Source: Euphorbia lathyris (Eukaryota > Streptophyta > Magnoliopsida > Malpighiales > Euphorbiaceae). Taken from it: a stretch of DNA of 64,000 bases. Of the stretch, positions 1-9,743 are shown in pieces (positions within the stretch are counted from its first letter, which is position 1; each line of letters opens with the position of its first letter). Where the stretch lies: contig NC_088915.1 of NCBI RefSeq assembly GCF_963576675.1, forward strand, positions 82,779,501 through 82,843,500, in the 5' to 3' direction. A program made the position numbers and the translations under genes. Below the pieces are notes generated by a model. That model searched no databases. It was given only the letters and a program-made list of their open reading frames with translations, and was not told the origin of the DNA.

Positions 1-1
1 G

Positions 2-331
2 TTAGATGAGTTACGTCATCTGTCTTACGAAAATGCTAAGATTTATAAAGAAAAAGTGAAAAAATGGCACGATGCCAAAATTAAAGTTAAACACTTTAAT
101 GTTGGGAATAAAGTGCTGTTATTTAATTCGCGACTTCGTTTATTTCAAGGAAAACTTAAATCCAGATGGTTAGGACCATATTTAGTCGTCAAAACATTCG
201 ATTATGGTTCTTTGGAACTGGAAGGTCCTAACGGAGTTCGATTCAAAGTTAATGGTAATCGATGTAAAATCTATTACGAAAATATTTCACAAATAGGAAT
301 TGAGTTTGTAACAAGATTATCTGACATATGA
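2..331 (+). CDS. Integrase C-terminal end of gag-pol polyprotein (partial)
   Basis: The reading frame is open from the window edge to the stop at 329-331. It encodes the last part of the integrase: a basic linker, then the GPY/F-type chromodomain-adjacent module with KSRWLGPYLVVKTFDYGSLE near residues 55-75 of the visible part. The catalytic DDE core lies before the window. The frame is undisturbed here, whereas the homologous stretch of copy 2 carries a one-base insertion near 27095. The ATG at 56 is internal and not a real start. This domain is known in Ty3/gypsy integrases to bind DNA and help choose the target. Confidence 0.88.
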   Translation, partial: LDELRHLSYENAKIYKEKVKKWHDAKIKVKHFNVGNKVLLFNSRLRLFQGKLKSRWLGPYLVVKTFDYGSLELEGPNGVRFKVNGNRCKIYYENISQIGIEFVTRLSDI

Positions 332-540
332 ATTACTCAGTTTATTTTACACAGTGTATTTTATTTTATTATTTTTATTGTTTTGTTTATTTTATTATAT
401 TATATTATATTTTATTTTATTTCAAAATGCCATTTTTATGATTAGATTACTTTATGTTATGGTTTAAATACATAAAATATTTATATTTCATGATTTTAGA
501 TTTAATTTTTAGGAAATTAGGATGATTTTGTAGTTTAAGG

Positions 541-893
541 CAATTCTCTGCCGAGAATTGGACATTCCCTGCCGAGAATACTCTGTTTCAGAATTGTCTT
601 TGTTGATTCGGATTTCTCTGGTCATACCGAGAATATTTAAATTCTCTACCGTGAATCAGGAGGTGGCTTTGATGCCTGATTTCCGCAAGGAAATCAGCGT
701 GTCGCGACCACGGCTTTGCCATTCGCGGGCGCGAAACGCGTATTTCCTGCACTATTAGGCCTGAAACACTCTCACCCTTTCGACGAAACTCTTGGCAATT
801 GAAACATTAAGTTTCTTCATTTCCGAAATGTACAATTTATACCTTTTCATACTTAAAACAACACCTCTTTTCATCCTAAACTCTTATAAATTA
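541..893 (+). promoter_or_regulatory. Palindromic GC-rich module plus TATA-like box upstream of ORF A (copy 1)
   Basis: About 220 bp hold repeated CCGAGAAT/ATTCTC tracts (541-660), a GATTTCC-GCA-GGAAATC hairpin near 678-693 and a GTGTCGCGACC...GCGCGAAACGCG inverted pair (about 697-740). This stands out in otherwise AT-rich DNA. TATAAATTA follows at 885-893, about 107 bp before the ORF A ATG at 1000. The same layout is seen before ORF A in copy 2 and in the LTRs. A promoter role is inferred from position only. Confidence 0.5.
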
Positions 894-999
894 ACCCTAA
901 AGATTTCAGGTTCTGTTCCAATTCTTTTCATCTTTGTCAGAACTCTGATTTTTTCTTCACAAACACCATTCTTTGCTAAAGTTACACTAACTTTGCACT

Positions 1000-1947
1000 A
1001 TGCCTACCAAATATAAATCACCTAGGCACAAGGCTGCCTCAAGCCATAAACGCCCAGACTTATCCGAGTGATACGGGGCGCCTTTTCCTATCTTCAACCA
1101 CGATGAAGGTAGACGTTATTGGAATCACCGTTACAAATTCTTCACCGAAATGTTGTATATGGATGAATTCCTTAACAGCCAATTAGGCATTACTGATGAC
1201 ATGAGCCGCTATATGGAGCGCCTAGGGTGGACAAAATTCGCCCAAATGCGCTTTCCAATTATAGGCGACTGGATACTCGAATTCTTCTGTACCGTGCGTT
1301 TCACTAACAAACGACGAGTACGTCTCAGTTTTCGTCGAGAAGGTGAAATTTTCACTTTCGGCTATCCCGAGTTGCATGCTTGGTTTGGTTTTCCCCCGAG
1401 GGATACAATCAAACATCATCCTGGACGAGACACGACATCCTCGGACATTTGGAGAATGCTCACTGGATTCCGGCGATTCAATTCAAAACTCGCCTATAAT
1501 CACTCTTTTCGCTCCAACTCCATGCTGTATTTACACAAATTCCTATGTCACAGTTTATTCGGGCGCACATTCAGTAGTGTGGTCCGTGACACAGATTTGT
1601 ATGTTCTTGGAGATATTTTCCAGGGCAATGCAGTGGATTCTTCCAAAATTCTGATGGAGGGTCTTGTCGCCGCTTCTCGATCCAAAGATAAGAAGATTGG
1701 GTTCGGCAATATAATCTGTGGAATAATTCTCGGTTCAAAGGGTACTATTGATGTTCCCTGGAGTGATGATGAATTCTTCCCGACAATTGACTATGAATTT
1801 CTCGAGCACGAAGGACTTGTGAAACGTGTCTTTCGAGCAGGGCCTCAATTTTTGTCTGCACCGGAACGTGAAACTTTCGTGCAGTTTCAAATTGATCGTA
1901 TTAAGGCTAGAAATATCCCGTTAGATAGGGATGAATATGTAGAATAG
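1000..1947 (+). pseudogene. ORF A, Athila-type accessory protein in the env position (one premature stop)
   Basis: This is the counterpart of the intact 315-residue ORF A at 28064-29011. The shared start is ATG 1000 (MPTK...), and a single TGA at 1069-1071 breaks the frame. From 1150 it is open to the TAG at 1945-1947. The protein is plant-retroelement specific. It has the motif series GW-x(2)-F-x(2)-MRFP, LEFFCTV, LSFR-x-EGEIFTFGYPELHAWFGFP, then LHKFLCHSLFGRTFSS, resembling the family described as Athila ORF1 / 'putative plant transposon protein'. No transmembrane segment or signal peptide is visible, so despite its env-like position it does not look like a fusion glycoprotein. Function unknown. 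Confidence 0.8.
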
Positions 1948-2584
1948 TTTATGTTTTTCATTTTATTTTTGTCTATGTTTTGTTTTGTATTAATTATTGC
2001 TTTGTTTTCATTATTTTGTACATATGTTCATTTAATAAAATTTTTATTTAGTTCAATTCTTAATGTTCTTAATTTTTATCCATTTGATCTGTTATATTGT
2101 TATCATATTTTCATATGGATCTCCAATTATTCTTACTCAAATTATATACATAAAATAATGAAAACAAAGGAAATAAATATATAAAAATGATTCACATGAA
2201 CAAATTTGTTTTTCTATTTTTCCACACGTATATTCACGTTTACTTTTATTTGTAACTCAATTTATTTTTAATGAATTAAGTTTACATTTACTCAATTCAA
2301 TTCATGTGTTAAACATATATTACCATGCACTTATTATGCATTTAATATGGTTCTCTTAACTTATATGCATTAATGAACATTTAAGTTTCATTAATTACTC
2401 ATAAATCAATTTATTATACTTTAATTCAATTTATTAAGGTAAAACCTTTGGGTTTCCCTGCAATTAATCTCATTTATTTAAAGTTTTTAGTACAGGAACA
2501 ATTAATATTAAGTTCAGGAACCATTTCAACAAAGAAAATGCACAAACCAAGTCAAATGGCACCAAAATTGGCCATTTCAACCAA
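1948..2584. other. AT-rich spacer between ORF A and ORF B (copy 1)
   Basis: Non-coding, very AT-rich sequence of the Athila-like element, homologous to 29012-29577 in copy 2. The short open frame at 1951-2184 is not conserved there. Apart from homology between the two copies I see nothing functional. Confidence 0.7.
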
Positions 2585-2800
2585 TTCTCTACCGAGAATT
2601 AAGAAATTCTCGGTATGAGCAGCAGGTTTGGACCGATTTCAGGGCAAAAAATTGCTTGAAAGTCGCGTGCCGCGGCCGCGGCTATGCCATTCGCGGTCGC
2701 GACACGTGTGATCTTTGCCTTATTAATTTCGATTTTGCCAATATTTTTGTCTATTCCTATTCCTATTCTACCTATTCACTTACCTAATCACCCTATATAA
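2585..2800 (+). promoter_or_regulatory. Palindromic GC-rich module plus TATA-like box upstream of ORF B (copy 1)
   Basis: TCTCTACCGAGAATT/AATTCTCGGT-type palindromes (2585-2615) are followed by CGCGTGCCGCGGCCGCGG and CGCGGTCGCGACACG (about 2666-2707). TATATAA lies at 2794-2800, followed by a C/T-rich leader with a run of TTC repeats that leads to ATG 3041. The order module, TATA, pyrimidine leader, ATG is repeated before ORF B in copy 2. Promoter function is inferred. Confidence 0.5.
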
Positions 2801-3040
2801 CCCTACCTCTTACACAAACCTCACATCATCTCTATTTTTACCCAATCTCTTACTCCAAACTCTTCCCCAAAAACCTACTTTTACTCTTCCCAATCTATTC
2901 ACTCCAATTTCTATCCTCTTTTCTATTCAATCACTTCTATTCCACAAACCCCAAACTCATCTTCAAGCTTTTGTCTTTCTCTTCACTTCTTCTTCTTCTT
3001 CTTCTTTTTCTCATACCATAAGCCCCTAAACACCATCAAC

Positions 3041-4261
3041 ATGGTTAGGACAAAGCGTGTTGGTAACAAACCCGCTGTTACGGAAGCTAATCGCCTCCGG
3101 ATTTAATGCGGAGCTTATTTTGACATCTATTCGGAGGAAGAAGCCGCTCGTTTCAAACATTTTTCACAAGCCGACCGCCAATTTGTGGATATGCACTTCT
3201 TAGACTTCCATTCGATAAGAGTATTAAATTTCTCTACTCGAATTGATGCCTTTATTGCAGCTTTGGGTTGGCAAGCGTTCGTTAATATGCGTTTCCCGCG
3301 TATTAATGAGTATGTTGTGGAATTTTTGGTCACTTTATCCATGAACAAGAAGAAAACTTCAATTTCTTTTAGGAGTAATGGTATACCTTATACCATTGAT
3401 TATGAAGTAATGGGAAACATGTTCGGCTTCCCTACTTCTGATTTTTACGATAAGCCTAAGGATTTTGATAATGATGCTGTTTGGCAAACTCTTTCGGACC
3501 AAGATTATTTTAATTCCAAAAACACTTTAAGCAAGTTGATTAAGGACAATTGTGTGTTCTTCTTTCATAAATATTTAAGTTTCTCCTTGTTTGGTCGTGT
3601 TGAGAGTTCAAAGGTTCAGGTTCGGGATTTGTATGTTTTGGATAGTTTGCTTAAAGGATTGAGGATTGATTGCATTGGAATCATGTTTGACAATTTGTTC
3701 CGTGCTTCGAGGGCTACTACCATTCAAATCCCTCTTTGTAATTTTATCATCGGACTTGTGTTGGGAGCACGGGGTGAATTGGCCAACTATGACATGTCCA
3801 CCTACCGTGGGTATGTTCCGCTTTTGGACATCTCGGCTCTTGAGCGTGCTCATTTATTGCTTCCACAAGGACCTCCCATCTTTATTTCCTATGCCACCCG
3901 AATTGCCCATCTTCGTGGCACTATGGGTGGTGGCGCTTCAAGTTCTCAATTTGTAGGTACCGAAGGCGGCGGAGATGCGGAAGGAGAGGAGGATGCACCA
4001 CCGGCTCAAGCACAACCCCAAGCACCTCAAGCGGAGGATGATCCGGTAGATTTGAGGAGGATTTTGGACCAAATCAATTCCAACAACCGTCAAATGAATT
4101 TACGCATTGATGATTTGGTTGAAAACAATATGGTGATGACTGACAACCTCAACCTTTTGAGGCGTGAACATCGATCGACTCGGCATCGGATGCTTTCCTT
4201 TTTCCGACGCCGCAATGTGGAGACGACACCTACACCTCCCGATTCACCACCTCATGCTTAG
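3041..4261 (+). pseudogene. ORF B, second Athila-type accessory protein (one premature stop)
   Basis: Homologous along its length to the intact ORF B at 30026-31243. The homologous ATG is at 3041 and a TAA at 3104-3106 breaks the frame after about 21 codons. From ATG 3185 it is open for 358 residues. The core repeats the ORF A plan: GWQAFVNMRFP, VVEFLVTL, SISFRSNG-x(3)-TIDYEVMGNMFGFP. It then has a Gly/Glu/Pro/Gln-rich linker (about residues 248-290 of the open part), a heptad-like helix with DLRRILDQINSNN, and a basic end SFFRRRN. The pattern suggests an oligomerising protein with a basic tail. Function unknown. Confidence 0.8.
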
Positions 4262-4457
4262 GTTGTTTTCCTTTCATTTTATTTTTATCTTGTTAATTTG
4301 GTACAATTTTAATTTTCTTATGTTTGGTACAATTTTTCATTTTTATGTTGAATGTTTAATTTGCTACATTTCAATCTTTGTTTCGTATGCCTTATTTCGT
4401 ATTTATTTCTTATGTTTTCTCCATTATTTTTGCACCAATGAGGACATGGTCCACTTT

Positions 4458-4472
4458 AAGTGTGGGAGGAGA
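4458..4472 (+). other. Internal polypurine-tract-like motif (copy 1)
   Basis: AAGTGTGGGAGGAGA lies about 200 bp after ORF B. It closely resembles the motif just before the 3' LTR (AAGTGTGGAGAT, 5667-5679) and recurs at the same place in copy 2 (31432-31446). It may be an internal or former plus-strand primer site. Inference only. Confidence 0.4.
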
Positions 4473-5049
4473 TATACATATATCATTTCCGCAAATACGA
4501 ATAAATGCAACAAAGATATTATTTTGCAAAACAAATAATAAATGCAACGAATGATATTTGCAAATGCAACACATACATATATTGCAACACAATTTATTAA
4601 ACATTATTTTTCATAATGTTACATTTTTATATGATATTTTTAAACTTATGATTTTTATTTTTAGGTTATCATTATCGTTAGAAATAATATTTCTATACGG
4701 GTAACTTTCTCAAATTTTTCACAAATCTCCGATACAATTTTAAGTAAAATTGTCTCGAGTGAATGTATTTAAGTAAAAATTCTTTATTCAATCTCTATTT
4801 TATATCATGCAATTCATGATACAATAAATCTTACTTTAAGTTTTCAATTAGGTTTATAGGCATTAAATTGAACTAACAATTTTTTCGGTTTGATTTCGTC
4901 TTACATTAACACCAATTGAAGTTTTTAAGGAAACTTTAGCCATAATACATGTTGAATTTTAAGTCAATATAGGATGAATGTGCTATTTTTCTTTTTTTCC
5001 CAAATTAAATTTTATAATTCATGTTAATTAATCGATTAGTTGAATTCTT

Positions 5050-5320
5050 AACTTTTGGCCACGATTGAGACCAACCTTATCACAATTGAGGTATGAAAGG
5101 GAAGAAAATTAAGTACCGTTTACTTTTGGCCACGATTGCGACCACCCTTATCACAATCGAGGTATGGAAGGAACGTTTAAAAAAATATAAGCGTGTATAA
5201 GTTTAAAGTAACGATTGCGTCCACCCATGGCATGGTCGGTACCTCTTAAGCAAACACAAAGCAATAAAAATACGTATAAGGTTACGGTTGAAACCACCCT
5301 TATTTCGGGCGTAACCAAGC
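5050..5320 (+). repeat. Tandem repeats in the 3' untranslated region (copy 1)
   Basis: Four degenerate units. Two near-identical units contain TTTTGGCCACGATTGAGACC or its GCGACC variant plus CTTATCACAATYGAGGTATG (from about 5052 and 5119). Two weaker units (about 5208 and 5280) keep the pattern 'acgattg-g-ccaccc'. The same block occurs in copy 2 at 32010-32275. Confidence 0.75.
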
Positions 5321-5659
5321 AAATAAAAACAAGTACTTATTTTAAATATATAATATATCTTATATATTAGTTTAGGTTTGGGAAAGAAAATTTTGTGCTT
5401 TGAAATGCCTTGAGATTAAAAACTCAATAACATGCGTGCTTATTTTCGTCCCGAATGCTTCAATTCAAAATTGGAAATACAAGATGAATGATATATCGTA
5501 TTTATACTAAGTTAGTTTGATATTTTGCGTATAAATTTGCCATGCGAAGTAAGTCTTTTCGGCTTAACTAATTCAAAAGGTAATACAGAGATATATGTTT
5601 TATTTTCATAAAGAGATTAGTTAGAGAATAAATTCAGTAAAATTTTGCTCGGGACTAGC

Positions 5660-5680
5660 AAAAGATTAAGTGTGGAGATT
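5660..5680 (+). other. 3' polypurine tract before the LTR (copy 1)
   Basis: The purine-rich AAGTGTGGAGAT sits directly before the LTR start TGTTAAGCCC at 5681, the position where plus-strand DNA synthesis is primed in LTR retrotransposons. Confidence 0.6.
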
Positions 5681-7180
5681 TGTTAAGCCCAAAATATACC
5701 TAATATATCATCAATAATTACATCAATATTGCTACGAATTTATGCTATTTATACCTATTTAGAAAGCTTTTACTTTCGAATATGTTTTTTTCATGCAAGG
5801 TACATAAATATTTGGTAAAATCCAAATAGGAGTAAAAAGAGCTCGAAAATAGAAGAAAAACCCTACAAAAGGAGTCGAAGACGACGAAAATTAATAACGC
5901 CAAGTCGATGACACGAACGAGAGCTGAAAAAACAAAAAATGCTCCGTGCCGCGACCGCGGCTTTCCCTTTTCACGGTCGCGACACGCGTCGCCAGCCACT
6001 TTTCCCCTTCGTTTGAAGACCACTTGATGCTCCCCCATTCTCGGTAGTGAATTTGATAATTCTCGGTACGAGCAGGAGATTTTAGAAGCATGTTACACAC
6101 TTTCGTTTTCGACGGAACGCGATCGTTCGGGTGGATAAGAACGTCCCTTCACAAGGTATACGACTCTCCACAACGGACACGACACTTCGATCAAGACTCT
6201 TCAACATCTATAAATAAAGAGTTGATGGAGAGTTGAGGAAGGAAGAATGACATATAATGATATATGTGTAGAAGAAAGATATTAGTGTAGAATTTATGCA
6301 GAAATTCCGAATCAAGTGATTCAGAAGTTAGATTTAGTTTATGTAAAAAGCAATATGATGTACACACATTGTTTACAAATTAATAACAAATTCAGTAGCG
6401 TTTAGACATTGTTCCAGTTTAGTTTTCATTTTGGTAGTAGACCGACCCAGTCTCTATTACGAAGATTCAGCGAGAAGATTGAGTAGAGGATTCGCCCCTG
6501 AGCCTGACAAACTCGAAGACCCAAGGAAAGGATTGACAACCCGTTCACTTGCACGCCGTCGAAGAATTCAATGCTCCATGTACTCTGTAAACTTGTATCA
6601 ATTTATATTTCATCTAATAAAGTCCGTTCTATTCGATAGATTCTTATGTAGCACTTTGGTAAATGAGCCGAAGTGGATTGATGCTGGTGTTTTCATTAAA
6701 ACATATTTAATCCAAAATCTTTACAATGAAACTTTGTTGAACACTTAGGCAAATTATTATCTCGGTAGAGTTTTAATTTGGTTAAGGGCAATTATCCCGG
6801 ATAAGGGTTTTGTCGCGTTCAAAGCCAATTAATTAGAGGTTCCGTCATTTATTTCATCTTTATAATTCGTACAAAGTTTAAAGTTGTTTCTTTGCTTAAT
6901 GCAAACAAATATACCTGTTTACTTTTCTAAAGTACTAAAACGTTCCTGTTTTGTAAATTCAATCTTAAATCAGATATTTTCTAACATCTTCATATTCTAA
7001 TCTAATTCTTATTCTAGCAAATTCAAAACCAAAACCGATTAAACGATTTTTCCATATTATAAACCTTAAAGTAGTTTTAACCGATTGTAAATAAAGTTAT
7101 GTTAAATAAGCATTTCTCTGTGGGATCGATATCTTTTATTACTACAAGCGAAACCGTGCACTTGCGGAAATCGCTCAACA
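5681..7180 (+). repeat. 3' LTR of Athila-like copy 1 (about 1.5 kb)
   Basis: TG...CA LTR of 1500 bp. It starts TGTTAAGCCC and ends GGAAATCGCTCAACA, giving short TGTT/AACA terminal inverted repeats. Internal signals are the GC-rich palindromic module (about 5943-6066), a TATA box TATAAATA at 6209-6216 and a polyadenylation-type AATAAA at 6616-6621. It is clearly homologous to both LTRs of copy 2. The ORFs at 5745-6100 and 6431-6748 lie within it and are not conserved coding regions. Confidence 0.93.
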
Positions 7181-7848
7181 CTAAGCAGGACTCAATTGCC
7201 AAGTTGGCAGAGATACAGCTGACAACAGTTCAACATCTGAACTCTCTCCATCACCAAGTCCAGAAGTTGTCCGTTGTGAACACTGACTATGCCACTTCCT
7301 CTGAACTCAAAATGCTCTTTGCTCAGCTTCACACTGAGCAACTTAAGACCAACGAGCAAATGGTGTCATACAGTCAGTGCTCAGTAGAGCAAATCGGTGA
7401 GGCTATCAGGCTGCTTAATCTGAATAAGCAAGAGATGGATACAGACACGTTGAAACAAAATGAGTTGCTGTCTCTTGCACAACAATCTTTCAACCACATC
7501 CGTCATAACAATATCCAACGTCATCATTATGACTCAGCTCTCTTAAAGACATTCCACCAAATCTTCGCTGGCCTTTCTGAAGCTCTTATCTGGCAAGCCA
7601 AAGCTCAAGCTTACAGTATCAATATGCTCAGTGCTGCTGATCTCCGAATACCCGTAGAGGTCTCAGCTGATGGAGTTGCCATTTTTGATGGCGTAAATGA
7701 AAGCGCTGAGAAGCTAAAGGAGCTTTCTCAGGAACTGACTCGCGCTGTCTTAACCGATGCATTCAAGCTACCCGAAGTTGACAAAACGGGGGAGAAAGCG
7801 CAAGCAGCTAGAGCTCAGCATGAGCGACGTCAGTATGAGCGAAGTTAG
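7181..7848 (+). CDS. Sirevirus env-like/coiled-coil protein, C-terminal part
   Basis: The frame is open into the Sirevirus from the Athila LTR. The apparent ATG at 7099 and about 27 residues are LTR-derived, so the true N-terminus is lost. The roughly 220 Sirevirus-derived residues are hydrophilic and predicted helical, rich in Gln, Leu, Glu and Lys, with heptad-like stretches such as QLTTVQHLNSLHHQVQKL and SAEKLKELSQELTRAVL. No transmembrane segment is visible in this part. The end is basic and Arg/Gln/His-rich. In Sireviruses an ORF in this place, after pol and before the polypurine tracts, is called env-like, and its role is unproven. The alternative is a read-through extension of pol. Confidence 0.6.
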
Positions 7849-8321
7849 TCACAAGGCAAGAAAAAGAAATAGATAGGCTAGCTCAGCATAGGCCAAAACA
7901 GTTGTAATCTTTTTGTTGCCGTATCTATATATGTGTTGATATGTAATTACTGACTTCTATCATATATATCATATCTGCATTTCTTATTCAAATCATGTGT
8001 TATGATATATGTTGCTATATACTGAGTTATTAAGTATCTTCAATTAAATCAGTCATGTTTATCACTTGTAAAATTATTTGACTAAATCAAATGCTGATAA
8101 CATGTTTGACATTCACCTATATGCTTATAAAACATTGTCTATTAAGAACTCATTGAACAACTAATTACTCAGCGCACTCGATATGACTAAACCTTCCGCT
8201 TTACACTGAGTAAATAGAATATGTTGAAATAGCTGACCTATATCTGAAAACTGACCTTAGACTTACTCATTTAAACCCTTAAATGTTTTAAGTAAAACTA
8301 AGTCAGTAGCTCAACCCTTAC
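7849..8321. other. Sirevirus 3' untranslated region
   Basis: AT-rich non-coding sequence between the coiled-coil ORF and the first polypurine tract. Several ACTGAGT/ACTCAGT-like words recur here and in the LTR. No ORF is supported. Confidence 0.5.
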
Positions 8322-8418
8322 GGGGGAGTTTGCTAAATTATACTAGGTCAACTATTATGGGGGAGCTCATACTGAGTTCCTTGCTGAATAGTTTTGCCAA
8401 CATCAAAATGGGGGAGTT
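8322..8418 (+). other. Triple polypurine tract
   Basis: Three copies of GGGGGAG, at about 8322-8328, 8359-8365 and 8410-8416. Each is preceded by an A/T-C/G step and followed by a T-rich or C-rich word. The last abuts the LTR at 8419. Multiple tracts of this type are characteristic of Sireviruses. Confidence 0.75.
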
Positions 8419-9743
8419 TGTTGAAACACCTTTCCACATAATTTTGATTTGACAAAATTGTTTAAGTATAATTTAAAATACATATTCTAAACACACCAAG
8501 TTTAAATGCTTTGATTTATTCTACTAATGTGTTTGTTCAATGTTGAGTTAAAACTGTTATAAGACATAAAGGATTAAAAGGCCCAAGCCCAATACGGAAG
8601 CCAAGGCCCAAGTCAAACAACTCAGTACACTCGGCCCGCGTATGTCAAGGCGTTGCCGTTTTGAACAAAACACAACTCAACAAACGGAAGGATCTAGAAG
8701 ACCTTCAGGAACAACTTCAAGATGAAGCTGCTGAGTAGTCTCGACAAAGCGTACAAGACAGCAGCTGGCAAAGGAAAACTTCCAGACAAAGTATTTCCCC
8801 TTTGGGCAAAGTTCAGACGACACAGTATGCTGTCCAGTTGACTTTACCATAAAAGGAGAGACAGTCTGCTGAGCTGACCGAGGACAGAAGATACACCATT
8901 CTGATTGGCCGAGAGCTCTGAGCAAGTCAGGATGACAACGACATATAGCCGTTTCCCTCCAACGGTTATTTCGAAATTCGAAATGACCGATGCCCAGACG
9001 TCTCTATAAATAGAGCCATCAGAAGCTTCACTCTACACAGAACTTGATCAAGCAGTTACGCTGACCAAATTTCTACACAAGTTCTGCAAGCAAGAAGCAA
9101 AGCAAGATCTTACACTACAATTCTTATATCTGTGTAAAAGTCTAGAGTGATTGATTCAATCGTCTAAAGTGTCTTAGCAAATCTTTGTATAGGACAAAAC
9201 ACTTATCATTTCTAGAGATAGAAAAGAGAGGCTGAGTACTCAGTTTTAGTACTCAGCAAGAGATTAGGATTGAGTAGAAGTATAGAGGAAGGTACTCTTG
9301 TCATACTTAGTTGCTGATATTGTAAAAGGTTTGAGGCTCTACCTTTAAAGAGCTCAGTAGAGTATTTGAAATCTCGGAACGTGTTCCGGGGACAGGACGT
9401 AGGCTTAGAAGAAGCCGAACCTGGATAAATCTGCTGAGTGAAGTATTTCTTACTTTTAACTCCTTATTTATATTGCTTGCTTTAAATAACCAAAACTGAC
9501 CAAGTAAAGAGGTCAAGTTGAGTTGTGCGCGTTGAACGTTTGAGCTCAGGAATAGACTCTAAGTGCTATCTCCTGACTCAAGCTAAGAAACTGACCTAGT
9601 CACTAGTTGACTAAGCCAGTATCTTGCTGTTTACTCAGCGCCGCTGTTTAAACCTTTTTCCTTAGAAAAAGAAGTCTGCCCTAATTGCATAAAAGTTTAA
9701 ATAGTTCCTAACCCCCCCTTGGAACTATACTTGCAACCTAACA
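8419..9743 (+). repeat. Sirevirus 3' LTR (about 1.33 kb)
   Basis: Starts TGTTGAAACACC and ends CAACCTAACA, with TGTT/AACA inverted termini. TATAAATA is at 9005-9012. Near the end is the CCCCCCC-containing stretch (about 9711-9718) usual in Sirevirus LTR ends. The minus ORFs at 8677-8925 and 9307-9516 are not conserved coding sequences. Confidence 0.8.

Larger units (their letters stand above)
1..7180 (+). mobile_element. Athila-like Ty3/gypsy retrotransposon, copy 1 (3' part only)
   Basis: The 3' part of a large LTR retrotransposon. In order it has the integrase C-terminus, ORF A, ORF B, a long 3' untranslated region and an LTR starting TGTTAAGCCC and ending CGCTCAACA. Every segment has a counterpart in the same order in the complete copy at 18535-34128. 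The 5' LTR and most of gag-pol lie before the window. The element is followed directly by Sirevirus sequence, so it inserted into a Sirevirus. The 5 bp after its end (CTAAG) are the expected TSD, but the other flank is off-window. Family assignment rests on the gag-pol and tRNA-Asp primer site of copy 2. Confidence 0.93.
7181..9743 (+). mobile_element. Sirevirus (Ty1/copia) 3' end, truncated by Athila copy 1
   Basis: A coiled-coil ORF is followed by three GGGGGAG polypurine tracts and a 1.3-kb TGTTGAAACA...CTAACA LTR. An env-like coiled-coil ORF with multiplied polypurine tracts is a known hallmark of Sireviruses among plant copia elements. The gag-pol part is missing because Athila copy 1 occupies everything to the left. 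The right end lies inside the reverse transcriptase frame of the LINE at 9744-12600, so this element inserted into that LINE. Confidence 0.82.

Noticed and set aside
558..1016. ORFs 558-758 and 792-1016 upstream of ORF A
   Set aside because: Composition follows the palindromic module and leader, and they are not open in copy 2.
1951..2184. Membrane-protein-like ORF after ORF A (FFILFLSMFCFVLI...)
   Set aside because: Hydrophobic because of T-rich DNA, and not conserved in copy 2 at 29012 onward.
5745..6100. Minus-strand ORFs inside the LTRs (also 18572-18877 and 32680-33144)
   Set aside because: They run through LTR control sequence on the opposite strand. They persist because the LTRs are homologous and not because of coding constraint.
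9697..9743. Last residues of the LINE ORF2 frame as part of RT
   Set aside because: They are translated from the end of the Sirevirus LTR.
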